This document shows positions 54,000 through 63,037 of a stretch of DNA of 64,000 nt, piece by piece. The position numbers and the translations under genes are program-made. This DNA comes from Streptomyces sp. NBC_01314 (GTDB lineage: Bacteria > Actinomycetota > Actinomycetes > Streptomycetales > Streptomycetaceae), in NCBI RefSeq assembly GCF_041435215.1, contig NZ_CP108394.1, positions 5,022,001 to 5,086,000 of the forward strand, given 5' to 3'. The number at the start of each line of letters is the position of its first letter. The stretch's first letter is position 1. The notes beneath the pieces were generated by a model. The model was not told the DNA's origin. It saw only the letters and a program-made list of their open reading frames with translations, and did no database searches.

Positions 54000-54782
54000 T
54001 CAGAAGTTGCCGAGGCCGCCACAGACGTTCAGGGCCTGGGAGGTGATGGACGCGGCGGTGTCGGAGGCCAGGTAGGCCACCAGGCCGGCGACTTCGTCGG
54101 GAGTGGAGTAGCGGCCGAGCGGGATCTTCGCCTGGAACTTCTCCAGGACGGTCTCCTCGTCGGTGCTCCAAGCCGCGGCGTAACCGGCGCGCACGCGCTG
54201 CGCCATGGGGGTCTCCACATAGCCGGGGCAGACCGCGTTGACGGTGACACCTGTGGCCGCCAGCTCGTTGCCGAGTGCCTTGGTGAATCCGACGACGCCG
54301 TGCTTGGAGGCGGAGTACGGGGCACCCAGCACCACGCCCTGCTTGCCCGCGGTCGACGCGATGTTGATGATGCGACCGCGGCTCTTGAAGCGCATCCGAC
54401 CCGTGGTGAGGACTTCGCGAGTCATCCGGAAGACGCTGTTGAGATTGGTGTCGATCACGTCGTGCCACAGCTCGTCGCCGATGTCCGCGGTGACACCGCC
54501 GCCGCTGCGGCCGGCGTTGTTGACCAGGACGTCGACGCTGCCGTGGCGGGCCACGGCGGCCTTGACGAAGGCGTGCACACTGGCGTTGTCACGCACGTCC
54601 AGTTCGGTACCGTGCGCTTCGATGCCTTCGGCGCGGAGCTGCTTGACGGTGGCGATGACGTTCTCGGTGCTGCGGGCGCCTAGGAAGACCGTGTGGCCCC
54701 GCTCTCCGAGCAGGCGGGCGACGGCCAGCCCGATACCGCTGGTGGCACCGGTGACGAGAGCGAGACGAGGAGCTGAGGGCAT
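54000..54782 (-). CDS. type II polyketide C9 ketoreductase (ActIII/UrdD type)
   Basis: 260 residues from ATG 54782 (GGAGTACCC before it). SDR fold: GATSGIGLAVAR near residue 11, NNAGRSGGGVTADI near 90, catalytic Ser in NIASTAGKQG near 144 and YSASK near 157. The stereochemistry motif is SGG in place of the PGG of ActKR. It reduces the C9 carbonyl of the nascent chain. Located between ARO and ACP as in urd/lan/jad clusters. Confidence 0.94.
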   Translation of the reverse strand: MPSAPRLALVTGATSGIGLAVARLLGERGHTVFLGARSTENVIATVKQLRAEGIEAHGTELDVRDNASVHAFVKAAVARHGSVDVLVNNAGRSGGGVTADIGDELWHDVIDTNLNSVFRMTREVLTTGRMRFKSRGRIINIASTAGKQGVVLGAPYSASKHGVVGFTKALGNELAATGVTVNAVCPGYVETPMAQRVRAGYAAAWSTDEETVLEKFQAKIPLGRYSTPDEVAGLVAYLASDTAASITSQALNVCGGLGNF

Positions 54783-54892
54783 GGGTACTCCGTATGTGTC
54801 GGGGGCGCTGAGTACCTGATCGGCCTCAACGGGCGCGGCTTCGCTGCCGCCGGTGTGGGATTCCGCCGGGCGGCAGTGGTGACAGGAGAGGG

Positions 54893-55156
54893 TCAGGCGG
54901 CGGCCCTGGTGATGTGCCGGTTGACGGTGTCGATGAGCTCGCGCGGGGTGCCGGCGTCCGTCAGGGCGGAGTCGTCCAGGGTGATGGCCCACTCACGCTC
55001 GATTCGGCCGCCCGTCTCCAGCAGCGCGAGGGACTCGTATCCCAGGTCGGTGAAGGCGGTGTCCAGGATGTCGCCGTCCAGGTCCACGTCCTCAGCCGCG
55101 CCGGCCCCCTCCAGGAGGATGCGTTTGAGGTTGTCCAGGGTGAATGCAGCAGACAT
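54893..55156 (-). CDS. type II polyketide acyl carrier protein
   Basis: 87 residues from ATG 55156. The phosphopantetheine serine is residue 42 in LGYESLALLE (the usual D is E). Four-helix ACP shape, acidic. It carries the growing chain for KS-alpha/KS-beta, which lie just upstream. Confidence 0.95.
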   Translation of the reverse strand: MSAAFTLDNLKRILLEGAGAAEDVDLDGDILDTAFTDLGYESLALLETGGRIEREWAITLDDSALTDAGTPRELIDTVNRHITRAAA

Positions 55157-55248
55157 GTCTTCCGGTTCCTTCCATGTCTCTCGTGGCAAGTGGTGTTGGC
55201 GGCTCCGCGCCGTGGTGCGCGGGCGGGGCCGTGCAGGGCCCCGCCCGT

Positions 55249-56472
55249 TCAGTCGGCCGCACGCAGTACGGCGGCGGAGTTGAACCCGCCCTGCCCGCGG
55301 GCCAGGACCAGGGCGCAGCGCACCTCGGCGGTGCGCGGATGGCCGGTGACGAGGTCCAGGCCGTAGCCGGGGTCCGCCTGGCTGTGCACGGTGGGCGGGA
55401 TGATCCCTTCTTTCATGGCCAGCAGGGCGGTGGCGACGTCCAGTGGTGCCGCGCCCGAGCAGAGGCGGCCCGTCATGGTCTTCGGAGCGGTGACGGGCAC
55501 TCCCCACTCGCCGAAGACGGCCCGCAGCGCTTCGGCCTCCACCCGGTCGAGTTCCGGGTCGGCGGCGGCATCGGCGAAGACCACACCCACGTCGTCGGGG
55601 GTGGCGTCCGCGTCGGCGAGGGCGAGCCGTATCGCACGGTCCAGCCCGCCCGTTCCGTCGCTGCCGGGGGTCGCGTCGAAGGTGGACGCGCAGCCGTCGA
55701 GGGTGCCGTAGAGGCGGGCGCCGCGGCGGCGGGCCGCCACCGCGTCCTCCAGGACGAAGAGGGCGCCGCCCTCCCCGGGGACGTGACCCGCGGCGTCCCG
55801 GTCGAAGGGCAGATACGCTCGTTCGGGACGATCGCCGGTGCTGAGCCGGCCGCTGGTGAGCAGCGCGGCCCAGCCCCAGGGACAGATCGAGGCGTCCACC
55901 GCTCCGGACAGGACCAGCCCGGTTCCCTTGCGGACGGCTCGCCGCGCCTGGGCGAGGGCGTCCAGCCCGCCGGCCCCGTCGGCCACCAGGACACCACTGG
56001 GGCCCTTCATGTTGTTGCGGATGGAGATCTGGCCGCTGTTGACCGCGTAGAACCAGGCGAAGGACTGATACGCGCTCACATGCTGGCTGCCCTGGCTCCA
56101 CAGTTTGCGCAGTTCGTTCTGGCCGAACTCGAAGCCGCCGGAGGAGGCTGCGGTGATCACGCCCATGTCGAAGCCGTCCCGCTCGGACGGGTCGACGCCG
56201 GCGTCCGCCAGCGCCCAGTCGGCCGCGGTCAGAGCGAGGCGTGTCATGTGGTCGGTCTGGGGCAGCAGCCGGCTGGGCAGGTGATCGGCCGCCTCGAATC
56301 CGGGTACCTCACCCGCCAGGACCGCCGGATAGCCGTCCGCCCGGAAGCGGGACACCGGGCCGATGCCGCACTTGCCGACGCGGGTGGCCGCCCAGTAGTC
56401 CTCCGTGCCGAGGCCGTTGGGCGCGGCCACGCCCATCCCGGTGATGGCCACGGGTGCCACGGCGGGTCTCAT
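55249..56472 (-). CDS. ketosynthase beta subunit / chain length factor (UrdB type)
   Basis: 407 residues, start overlapping the KS-alpha stop as ATGA. Thiolase fold, but the catalytic Cys is absent: the aligned stretch is [16 protein letters not shown], with Gly166 where KS-alpha has Cys170 and where many chain length factors have Gln. It forms a heterodimer with KS-alpha and sets the chain length. By gene order it is expected to be a decaketide type, which the sequence alone cannot prove here. Confidence 0.94.
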   Translation of the reverse strand: MRPAVAPVAITGMGVAAPNGLGTEDYWAATRVGKCGIGPVSRFRADGYPAVLAGEVPGFEAADHLPSRLLPQTDHMTRLALTAADWALADAGVDPSERDGFDMGVITAASSGGFEFGQNELRKLWSQGSQHVSAYQSFAWFYAVNSGQISIRNNMKGPSGVLVADGAGGLDALAQARRAVRKGTGLVLSGAVDASICPWGWAALLTSGRLSTGDRPERAYLPFDRDAAGHVPGEGGALFVLEDAVAARRRGARLYGTLDGCASTFDATPGSDGTGGLDRAIRLALADADATPDDVGVVFADAAADPELDRVEAEALRAVFGEWGVPVTAPKTMTGRLCSGAAPLDVATALLAMKEGIIPPTVHSQADPGYGLDLVTGHPRTAEVRCALVLARGQGGFNSAAVLRAAD

Positions 56473-57740
56473 GCCGGGCTCCTCTCCGGCCGTGCCAGCA
56501 CCATCGCGGACTGGAAGCCGCCGAAGCCGCTCCCGACCGTCAGCACGGTGTCGGTGGTGTGCTCACGCGCGGTGAGCGGTACGTAGTCCAGGTCGCACTC
56601 CGGGTCGGGGGTGTGCAGGTTGGCGGTGGGCGGGACGACGTCGTGCTCCATCGCCAGGACGCAGGCCGCGATCTCGATGGAGCCGATGGCGCCGAGCGAG
56701 TGGCCGACCATGGACTTGATGGAACTGACGGGCACCGCGTAGGCGTGCGCCCCCAGGCTCCGTTTGAAGGCGGCGGTCTCGTGCCGGTCGTTCTGCTTGG
56801 TGCCGGAGCCGTGGGCGTTGATGTAGTCGACGTCCTGCGGGGCCAGCCGGGCCTCATCCAGGGCGCTGCGGATGGCTTCCGCCATCTCGGCGCCGTCCGG
56901 GCGCAGTCCGGTCATGTGGTAGGCGTTGGAACGGGTGGCGTATCCGGCGAGTTCGGCGTAGATGTGAGCCCCGCGGCGGCGTGCGCTCTCGAACTCCTCC
57001 AGGACGAAGAAGGCGGAGCCCTCGCCCAGGACGAAGCCGTTGCGGGTGCCGTCGAAGGGCCTCGACGCGGTGCCGGGGTCGTCGCTACGGGGCGTGGTCG
57101 CCTTGATCGCGTCGAAGCAGGCCATGGTGATGGGGGAGATCGGAGCGTCGGAGGCGCCGGCCACCATCACGTCGGCGCTGCCCTCACGGATCAGCTCCAC
57201 GGCGTGGCCGACCGAGTCGATCCCGGACGTACATCCGGTGGACACCACGGAGGCGGGACCGTGCGCCCCGGCGATCCGCGCCACCTCGGCCGCGAAGGAG
57301 CTTGGTACGAACGCGTCGTACAGGTGGGGCGGAGCGTAGCCGTGGTCCACCAGCTCCAGCCGGCCGCCGTCGCTGACGACCCGGTACTCCTGGTCAAGGG
57401 TCATCGTCGCGCCCACCGCGGTACCGACGACGACACCGGTGCGGTAGGGGTCGATACCCGCGTCGGCCACCGCGCTGTCGGCCAGGGCCTCCCGTGCGGC
57501 GACCACGGCGAGTTGAGCAGCTCGATCCATGCGCCGGATCTCCTGCGGGGAGAGACCGTGCTCCTGCGGGTCGAAGTCGATTTCGGCGGCCACCCGGGAG
57601 CGGAAGGGTGAGGGGTCGAAGAAGGTGATGCCGCGGGTCGCGGTGCGTCCCTCGCTCAGCAGGCTCCAGAAGTTCTTGACGCCCACGCCACCGGGGGCTA
57701 CGACGCCGACGCCGGTGAGGGCCACGCGCCGGGCGCTCAC
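56469..57740 (-). CDS. ketosynthase alpha subunit (UrdA type)
   Basis: 423 residues from GTG 57740, overlapping the cyclase stop as GTGA. The active site is complete: Cys170 in [11 protein letters not shown], His310 in [11 protein letters not shown], Lys342 and His347 in [13 protein letters not shown]. It condenses malonyl units on the ACP. KS-alpha, KS-beta and cyclase are all coupled by 4-nt overlaps. Confidence 0.96.
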   Translation of the reverse strand: MSARRVALTGVGVVAPGGVGVKNFWSLLSEGRTATRGITFFDPSPFRSRVAAEIDFDPQEHGLSPQEIRRMDRAAQLAVVAAREALADSAVADAGIDPYRTGVVVGTAVGATMTLDQEYRVVSDGGRLELVDHGYAPPHLYDAFVPSSFAAEVARIAGAHGPASVVSTGCTSGIDSVGHAVELIREGSADVMVAGASDAPISPITMACFDAIKATTPRSDDPGTASRPFDGTRNGFVLGEGSAFFVLEEFESARRRGAHIYAELAGYATRSNAYHMTGLRPDGAEMAEAIRSALDEARLAPQDVDYINAHGSGTKQNDRHETAAFKRSLGAHAYAVPVSSIKSMVGHSLGAIGSIEIAACVLAMEHDVVPPTANLHTPDPECDLDYVPLTAREHTTDTVLTVGSGFGGFQSAMVLARPERSPA

Positions 57741-58066
57741 TGCTGCGCCTCCCAGGTGTAGAAACGGGTCGCCATGGCGTCCCTCGGAGAGCGCCAGGTC
57801 GTCGGGTCGTATGCCTGGACGAACGGCTTGAGGTCCTCACTGATGCGCACGAAACGCAGGTCGTCCTTGGCGTTCTCGATGCGCGAGCCGCCGTCGTCCG
57901 TGTCGAAGTCCTGGAGGTGGAAGTAGAGGCCACGGTAGGAGAAGAGCTGTCGGCGGCGGGTGCCCATGCGGTGGGGCATCTCGGTGTCGTCGAAGGCCTT
58001 GAACAGTTCGGCGACCTGCTCGGCGGACTCGGGCGCCAGCCGGGCCACGATCAGAGTGCTGTGCAT
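57737..58066 (-). CDS. TcmI/UrdF-type polyketide cyclase
   Basis: 109 residues from ATG 58066. It is a small ferredoxin-like (dimeric alpha/beta) cyclase: [12 protein letters not shown] at the start and [15 protein letters not shown] near 52, characteristic of the family (TcmI, JadI, UrdF, LanF, PgaF). It closes the second to fourth rings. In angucycline clusters it sits directly before KS-alpha, as here. Confidence 0.93.
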   Translation of the reverse strand: MHSTLIVARLAPESAEQVAELFKAFDDTEMPHRMGTRRRQLFSYRGLYFHLQDFDTDDGGSRIENAKDDLRFVRISEDLKPFVQAYDPTTWRSPRDAMATRFYTWEAQQ

Positions 58067-58091
58067 GGATGGGTCTCCCGTGGTGGAGGGG

Positions 58092-59567
58092 TCAGGCGGT
58101 CCGGGCGGGGCCGAACCACCGCGCGAGTGAGGTGGGAAGGTCCTGGTGGCAGCCGGGGGCGGCCCAGGCGACATGGCCGTCAGGCCGCAGCAGCACGGCC
58201 GCGGTGTTCGCCAGGTCTCCTTCCGTCGGATTTCTCGGGGTGGCCGTGACGATGTCGACGCGGTCGGTCCAGCCGAGGGCACGGCGCCGCAGATGGAGGT
58301 TGTCCCCCAGGTCGAGCAGGACGCCGCGGCCCGGCCTGAGCAGTTCGGTGGTGCTGGTGGCTCCGCAGGCCGCGGTCAGGGGCAGGTTCGGCATGCGCAG
58401 ACCGAGCAACGGATGGTCGCCGCCGCCCAGTTCGTAGCGGATCTCCAGGCCGGAGACCATGGCGGCCAGGTGTCGTGAGACCGGCAGATAGCCGATCAGT
58501 TCCTTGATGACGTCGCGCAGGGGCTGCATCTCCGGCCCGGAGAGGAAGAGCAGGCCCTGCGCCCGGGTGTTCATCAGCAGACGCGTGCCCACCGGGTGGC
58601 GCTCGGAGTGGTAGGTGTCGAGCAGTTCCTCGCCGACCCGGCCCCGGACGACCGCGGCGAGCTTCCAACCGAGGTTGACGGCGTCCTGGATGCTGGTGTT
58701 CATGCCTTGACCACCAGCGGGCAGATGGACGTGGGCAGCGTCTCCCGCGAGCAGGACACGACCGCGCCGGTACTCCGTGACCTGCCGGGTGGCGTCCCCG
58801 AAGGAACTGACCCACACCGGTTCACCGTGCGAGATGTCCTCTCCCGTGACCCGCTTCCAACCGGCGACCACTTCCTCGAAGGAGGGGGCCGCGGTTCGGC
58901 GCTGCGGAGGGGTACCGCGTTCACACAGGATGAGCCGGGTGATGCCGCCGGGCAACGGGCCGACCATGACCATGCCGCCCTCGAAGGTCTCGCCGATCAT
59001 CCGGGGGGCCAGCTCCAGGCCGCTGACGTCGGCGAGGAACATCTCCATCGTGGCGGCGGTGCCGGGGAAGTCGAACCCGGACGCCTTGCGGACCATGCTG
59101 CGCCCACCGTCGCAGCCGACCAGGTGACGGGCAGTCAGTTCGACCGTGTCGCCGTCCGGGGTGCGCACCCGAGCAGTGACGCGGTCGCCCTCGTCGGTGA
59201 AGGAAAGCACCTCGTGACCGCGGCGCAGGTCGCCCCCGAGGTCGCCGACCCAGGCTTCCAGGACGGCCTCGGTGTGAGACTGGGGGACGGTCTTGGCGGC
59301 CTGGTGGGCGCCCTCGAGGACACCGAAGTCGACGGGCAGTCCGCCGAAGTGGCCGACGTTGCTTGTCTGCACCTCCCCGAAGCGGCTCAGCAGGCCACGC
59401 TGGTCGAAGACCTCCATGGTGCGGGCGGTGAAGCCCAGTCCCCGTGACTCACCGGTCCGTTCGGGGAGTTTCTCCAGGGTGATGACGTCCACGCCGGCCA
59501 GGCGCAACTCTCCGGTGAGCATGAGGCCGGCCGGGCCGGCACCCACGACTATCACTTCCGTGTCCAT
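58092..59567 (-). CDS. PgaE/UrdE-type FAD-dependent angucycline 12-hydroxylase
   Basis: 491 residues from ATG 59567 with AGGAGATGGCAG before it. Class A flavoprotein hydroxylase: VVGAGPAGLMLTGELRLAG at 7-25, ARTMEVFDQRGLLSRFG near 50, DG motif VGCDGGRSMVRK near 150 and GD motif LLAGDAAHVHLPAGGQGMN near 275. The segments match what I know of PgaE very closely over the full length. It hydroxylates C12 (and C12b) of the prejadomycin-type intermediate. It heads the operon with cyclase, KS and the rest. Confidence 0.92.
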   Translation of the reverse strand: MDTEVIVVGAGPAGLMLTGELRLAGVDVITLEKLPERTGESRGLGFTARTMEVFDQRGLLSRFGEVQTSNVGHFGGLPVDFGVLEGAHQAAKTVPQSHTEAVLEAWVGDLGGDLRRGHEVLSFTDEGDRVTARVRTPDGDTVELTARHLVGCDGGRSMVRKASGFDFPGTAATMEMFLADVSGLELAPRMIGETFEGGMVMVGPLPGGITRLILCERGTPPQRRTAAPSFEEVVAGWKRVTGEDISHGEPVWVSSFGDATRQVTEYRRGRVLLAGDAAHVHLPAGGQGMNTSIQDAVNLGWKLAAVVRGRVGEELLDTYHSERHPVGTRLLMNTRAQGLLFLSGPEMQPLRDVIKELIGYLPVSRHLAAMVSGLEIRYELGGGDHPLLGLRMPNLPLTAACGATSTTELLRPGRGVLLDLGDNLHLRRRALGWTDRVDIVTATPRNPTEGDLANTAAVLLRPDGHVAWAAPGCHQDLPTSLARWFGPARTA

Positions 59568-59648
59568 CTGCCATCTCCTCCTTGGATCCGGGCCGGCGCC
59601 CACGGCACGGCGAACCGGCCGACGGCCGGCGGGCGTCCGGCACGCACA

Positions 59649-59700
59649 GGGCCCCTGTCCGGACGGTGATCTCTTGGATCAGCCGTCCGGACAGGGGCCC
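59649..59700 (-). terminator. 18-bp hairpin separating ABM genes from the PKS operon
   Basis: GGGCCCCTGTCCGGACGG and its exact complement enclose a 16-nt loop. It lies between the first ABM gene stop (59758) and the PgaE-type start (59567). It likely ends the transcript of the upstream oxygenase genes and leaves a short promoter gap for the PKS operon. There is no T run. Confidence 0.8.
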
Positions 59701-59757
59701 CTGCCCACCGATGTCAGCCCGCTCGGAGCTCTCTGTCCCGAAGCGGGTGTCTTTGTG

Positions 59758-60399
59758 TCAGCGCACCACCGAGTCGGCCAGGCGGTAGCGCTTGCCTCCG
59801 ATGCCTCGTACTCCGGGCATGGTGAGCGCCTCGAAGCATTCCTTGGGTCGCTCGCTCTGCATGAAACGTGCGTGGGACTCCTCGTCCACCCACTGCGCCC
59901 AGTTGAGAACCCTCGTGCCGTCCACGCTGATGTGGAAGTGCGAGGAGACCAGGCCGGGGAACGGCGTGCCGAGCGGCCCGTCCAGCAGGTTGTCCGCCGC
60001 GCGCCGCTGCCGTTCCCGGCCGTCGACGTCGAAGACGGGCGGAACGAGCAGGGTGGGGACGCTCCCGGCTTCGAGGACCCGGCCCCGGTAGAGCCGGTAT
60101 CGGACGGGCTCGACGGCGTCGGGCTCCTTCTCGTACCGGCCGGTGTCGCGAACGTACTCGCGGTAGACCTCGTCGGAGGTCCACTGCGCGTACGTCAGGA
60201 CGTTCTCCGCCTCGGTGCAGGTGAAGACGCTCACCGAGAGCATGCCCTCCGGGAGGGGTCCGTCCCGGTAAGGGGCCATGACGCGTTCGACCTCGGCGCG
60301 CTGGGCGTCGGCGGAGCCCACGTACAGCGGCGTGACCAGGACTATGCCGCTGTCGGAGCGGCTGACGTCCGGGAAGGGGACCGTTGTCGGAGGGGTCAT
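59758..60399 (-). CDS. two-domain ABM-fold oxygenase, copy 1
   Basis: 213 residues from ATG 60399 with GAAGAGGAGAGCCCGCGC before it. Two repeats of the antibiotic biosynthesis monooxygenase (ferredoxin-like) domain: VLTYAQWTSDEVYREY near residue 68 and VLNWAQWVDEESHARF near 165, and SHFHISVDGTRV in the second. Cofactor-free or flavin-dependent ABM proteins oxidise anthrone-like rings; the AlpJ/JadG/GilOII group, which opens the B ring of dehydrorabelomycin, has a comparable two-domain build. I infer a similar oxidation, but sequence reading cannot tell the type. It is a paralogue of the next gene. Confidence 0.75.
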   Translation of the reverse strand: MTPPTTVPFPDVSRSDSGIVLVTPLYVGSADAQRAEVERVMAPYRDGPLPEGMLSVSVFTCTEAENVLTYAQWTSDEVYREYVRDTGRYEKEPDAVEPVRYRLYRGRVLEAGSVPTLLVPPVFDVDGRERQRRAADNLLDGPLGTPFPGLVSSHFHISVDGTRVLNWAQWVDEESHARFMQSERPKECFEALTMPGVRGIGGKRYRLADSVVR

Positions 60400-60532
60400 G
60401 CGCGGGCTCTCCTCTTCATCGGGAACTGCTGTCGGGGGTGTGGCGTTCGCGAGCGTGAACTCCCTTGCCCCGCTTGCAGGTTAACAATTTCGAGGTGCCT
60501 GATCAGGCCCGGTTGAGGCGCTTTCCGGACGT

Positions 60533-61183
60533 TCACGAGCCGAGGCTTCGGAGCCGGTGGTAGCGCCGGAAACCGATCGGGCGCACACCCGGCGTCTGTT
60601 CCGTGACCCGCAGGTTGCCGTGCCGTGTGCCTCCCTCCAGGAACGCGACGTGCGCCTCGTCGGTCGTCCACTCTGCGAAATTGGTCACCCGCGTTCCGTC
60701 GACGCTCAGATGGAAGTGGGAGCCGATCATGCCCGCGTGCTCGTCCGCCGGCGCCTCCCCGAGCCGGCGGGCGATGGAATCCACGATGAACCGCTGGCGT
60801 TCGGGCCCGTCCACGTCGAACATGGCGGTGACGAGGGCCCCCGGCGGCTCGGTCGAGAGTTCCGTCACCACGCTGCGGTGCAACCGGTACTCGACCGGCT
60901 CCCTACGTGCGGCGCCGGGCAGCGCACGGACGAACCGCCGGTATGCGGTGGCGCCGGAGCACTGCGTGTACGTCATCGCCGTGTCGCCCTCCACGCTCAG
61001 GTAGCACGAGAACGTGAGGAACTCCTCGGGCCACGGGGCCCGCCGCCAGACGTCGGTGACCTCGTCGAGTTCGGTCCGCGCCCTGTCGGGGTCTCCCACG
61101 TACCAGTGGCTGACGAAGACCGCGCGGGCGTCGGCGCGCGCGATGTCCGGCGCGGTGGGCTGTTCGGCAACGGTGTCGGTCAT
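60533..61183 (-). CDS. two-domain ABM-fold oxygenase, copy 2
   Basis: 216 residues from ATG 61183, preferred for GGAGACGACC before it; ATG 61195 is also possible. It shares with copy 1 the layout and the segment SHFHLSVDGTRVTNFAEW near 160, the GPERQRF region near 130 and a C-terminal PIGFRRYHRL. The first domain has MTYTQCSGATAYRRF where copy 1 has LTYAQWTSDEVYREY. It looks like an old tandem duplicate that diverged; the pair could form a heterodimer or act on two different steps. Confidence 0.75.
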   Translation of the reverse strand: MTDTVAEQPTAPDIARADARAVFVSHWYVGDPDRARTELDEVTDVWRRAPWPEEFLTFSCYLSVEGDTAMTYTQCSGATAYRRFVRALPGAARREPVEYRLHRSVVTELSTEPPGALVTAMFDVDGPERQRFIVDSIARRLGEAPADEHAGMIGSHFHLSVDGTRVTNFAEWTTDEAHVAFLEGGTRHGNLRVTEQTPGVRPIGFRRYHRLRSLGS

Positions 61184-61221
61184 GGTCGTCTCCATGAGGG
61201 CTGGTCCTCTCCAGAACGTCC

Positions 61222-61263
61222 GGTGTTCCGCACGAGGTGTTCCGCACGAGGTGTTCCGCACGA
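61222..61263. repeat. three 14-nt tandem repeats before ABM copy 2
   Basis: GGTGTTCCGCACGA occurs three times without a break, followed by GGTCCGG. It lies in the 107-nt gap between the ferredoxin-hydroxylase gene stop and the ABM copy 2 start, so in the leader of the latter. Exact copies suggest recent slippage or a protein-binding array. Confidence 0.85.
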
Positions 61264-61290
61264 GGTCCGGTCCTTGCCGGAAGGTTGGCC

Positions 61291-62988
61291 TCACCCCGGG
61301 GCCTCGCCGAAGTGGCGTCGCAGGGCCGTACCGAGGTCGCCATCGGCGTTCGTCCACGCCACGTACCCGTCCGGCCGGACCAGAAGGGCCCCGGTGCCGG
61401 ACAACCCGCTCGACGGGGGGTCACCGGCGAGACGGGCGGCCACCACGTCGACGCGGTCCTTCCAGCCCTCGGCGGCGGCCGCGTAGCCGTGGTCCCCGCC
61501 GAGGACCAGGAGCACTCCCCGGGCCGAACGGAGCAGATCCATGGTGGTGACCCGGCCGCCGTCCGGCAGGGCGAGAGCGGCCCCCGGCAGCCTCCGGCCA
61601 AGGAGCGGGTGGTCGCCGGGGCCGACGTCGTAGCGGATGTCGAGTCCGCTGACCATGCTGGCCAGTTCCTGAGCCGCCGCCTCGCCCCGGAAGACCCGGC
61701 CGAGCACCTCCCGCAGCGGCTGCATCTCGTCGCCGCCAAGGAACAGTGCCGCCTGCGCCCGGGTGTTGCGCACCAACTCCGCACCGACCGGGTGCCGTTC
61801 GGCGTGATACGCGTTGAGGAGAGGCTCGTCCGCGCGGCCCGTCACCACGGCTCCCAGCCGCCAGCCGAGGTTCACGGCGTCCTGAATGCCGACGTTCATG
61901 CCCTGACCACCGGCCGGCAGGTGCACATGGGCGGCGTCGCCGGCCAGCAGGACCCGGCCGTGTCGGTACTCACTCGCCTGCCGGGCCGCGTCTCCGAAGG
62001 AGCTCACCCAGACGGGCGTGGCCCCGGAGATGTCCTCTCCGCTGACCCGCTGCCATGCCTCGGCCACCTCGCGGAACTCGGGCGGCCCGGAGCCTGTCCT
62101 GGGTGGCCTGCCGCGTTCGTGTACGACAACCCGCATCACGCCGTCGGGCAGCGGGGCGGCCAGGAGCATGCCGTTGGGCCGCCGCCCTCCCGACCAGAGC
62201 GGGTCCAGGTCCAGGTCCCTGACGTCGGCGAGCAGCAGCTCCGTCGTGGCGTCGACACCGGGGAAGCCGAAGCCGCACGACCGACGCACCAGGCTGCGGC
62301 CGCCGTCACACCCCACGAGGTAGGGCGCGGTCAGCAGCTGTTCCCCGGAGGGTGTCTCGACTCGAACCTCGACATGCCGGCCATCGTCCTCGACGGCGAC
62401 CACTCGGTTCCCGTAGCGCAGTTCGACGCCGAGTTCCCGGGCCCAATCGCCCAGCACCGCCACGGTCCGCGCCTGGGAGACGCCCGTGACGCTCGCGTGC
62501 TCGCCGTCCCCGACCGCGTAGTCCACCGGCACGCTTCCGAAGTGACCGCCCGGGGCCGGCGCGAGGGCACCGAACCTCTCCAGCAGCCCCCGCTGGTCGA
62601 ACACCTCCAGGGTGCGCGCGGTGAACCCCATACCGCGGGACTCGGCACTGGAGCCGCTCTCCTTCTCCAGGACCACCACGGCCGCTCCGGCCAGCCGCAG
62701 CTCCGCGGCGAGCATGAGACCCACCGGACCGGCCCCGACGACGATCACATCCCATTCCATCTCCGCACGCACCTTTCGCACCTGGCTCTCCGAAGCGATC
62801 ACCGTGATCGCTCCGGCCGGGCAGCACTCGGCGATCTCCCGCAGGCGCACCAGGCCGGTGCCGTCGACCCCGGAGGTGCGGAACACCGCGGGTCCGTCGT
62901 CGGTCAGCTCGAACAGCGCGGGATCCATCGCCTCGCACATGCCGGTGCCGTAGCAGAGCGTTCGGTCCACGTGTGCCACGGCTCGCAT
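61291..62988 (-). CDS. ferredoxin fused to PgaE-like FAD hydroxylase
   Basis: 565 residues from ATG 62988 with GGAGAAGCCTTC upstream. Residues 1-68 are a 3Fe-4S type ferredoxin: Cys12-x5-Cys18 (LCYGTGMCEAMDP) and Cys56-Pro57 (ECCPAGAITV). Without a stop the frame goes on through SQVRKVRAE into a full class A hydroxylase (77-565): VVGAGPVGLMLAAELRLAG, DG motif VGCDGGRSLVRR, GD motif LLAGDAAHVHLPAGGQGMN. This half is very similar to the PgaE-type gene of the same cluster. The ferredoxin half is the type that serves P450s, and a P450 gene lies 50 nt upstream. An internal ATG at 62760 (Met77) could give a free hydroxylase. Confidence 0.85.
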   Translation of the reverse strand: MRAVAHVDRTLCYGTGMCEAMDPALFELTDDGPAVFRTSGVDGTGLVRLREIAECCPAGAITVIASESQVRKVRAEMEWDVIVVGAGPVGLMLAAELRLAGAAVVVLEKESGSSAESRGMGFTARTLEVFDQRGLLERFGALAPAPGGHFGSVPVDYAVGDGEHASVTGVSQARTVAVLGDWARELGVELRYGNRVVAVEDDGRHVEVRVETPSGEQLLTAPYLVGCDGGRSLVRRSCGFGFPGVDATTELLLADVRDLDLDPLWSGGRRPNGMLLAAPLPDGVMRVVVHERGRPPRTGSGPPEFREVAEAWQRVSGEDISGATPVWVSSFGDAARQASEYRHGRVLLAGDAAHVHLPAGGQGMNVGIQDAVNLGWRLGAVVTGRADEPLLNAYHAERHPVGAELVRNTRAQAALFLGGDEMQPLREVLGRVFRGEAAAQELASMVSGLDIRYDVGPGDHPLLGRRLPGAALALPDGGRVTTMDLLRSARGVLLVLGGDHGYAAAAEGWKDRVDVVAARLAGDPPSSGLSGTGALLVRPDGYVAWTNADGDLGTALRRHFGEAPG

Positions 62989-63037
62989 GAAGGCTTCTCC
63001 TCGGACGCCCGGGCCGGAGTCGGCCCCTGGGACGTGG

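Noticed and set aside
53008..54468. A 486-aa form of the aromatase
   Set aside because: The extra 172 residues are a shadow of the ketoreductase; the true start at 53952 has a good ribosome site.
59758..61183. SnoaL-like or TcmI-type cyclases
   Set aside because: Both proteins have two ABM-like halves with the Y-x-QW/N-x-x-EW pattern, unlike single-domain cyclases; the real cyclase is at 57737-58066.
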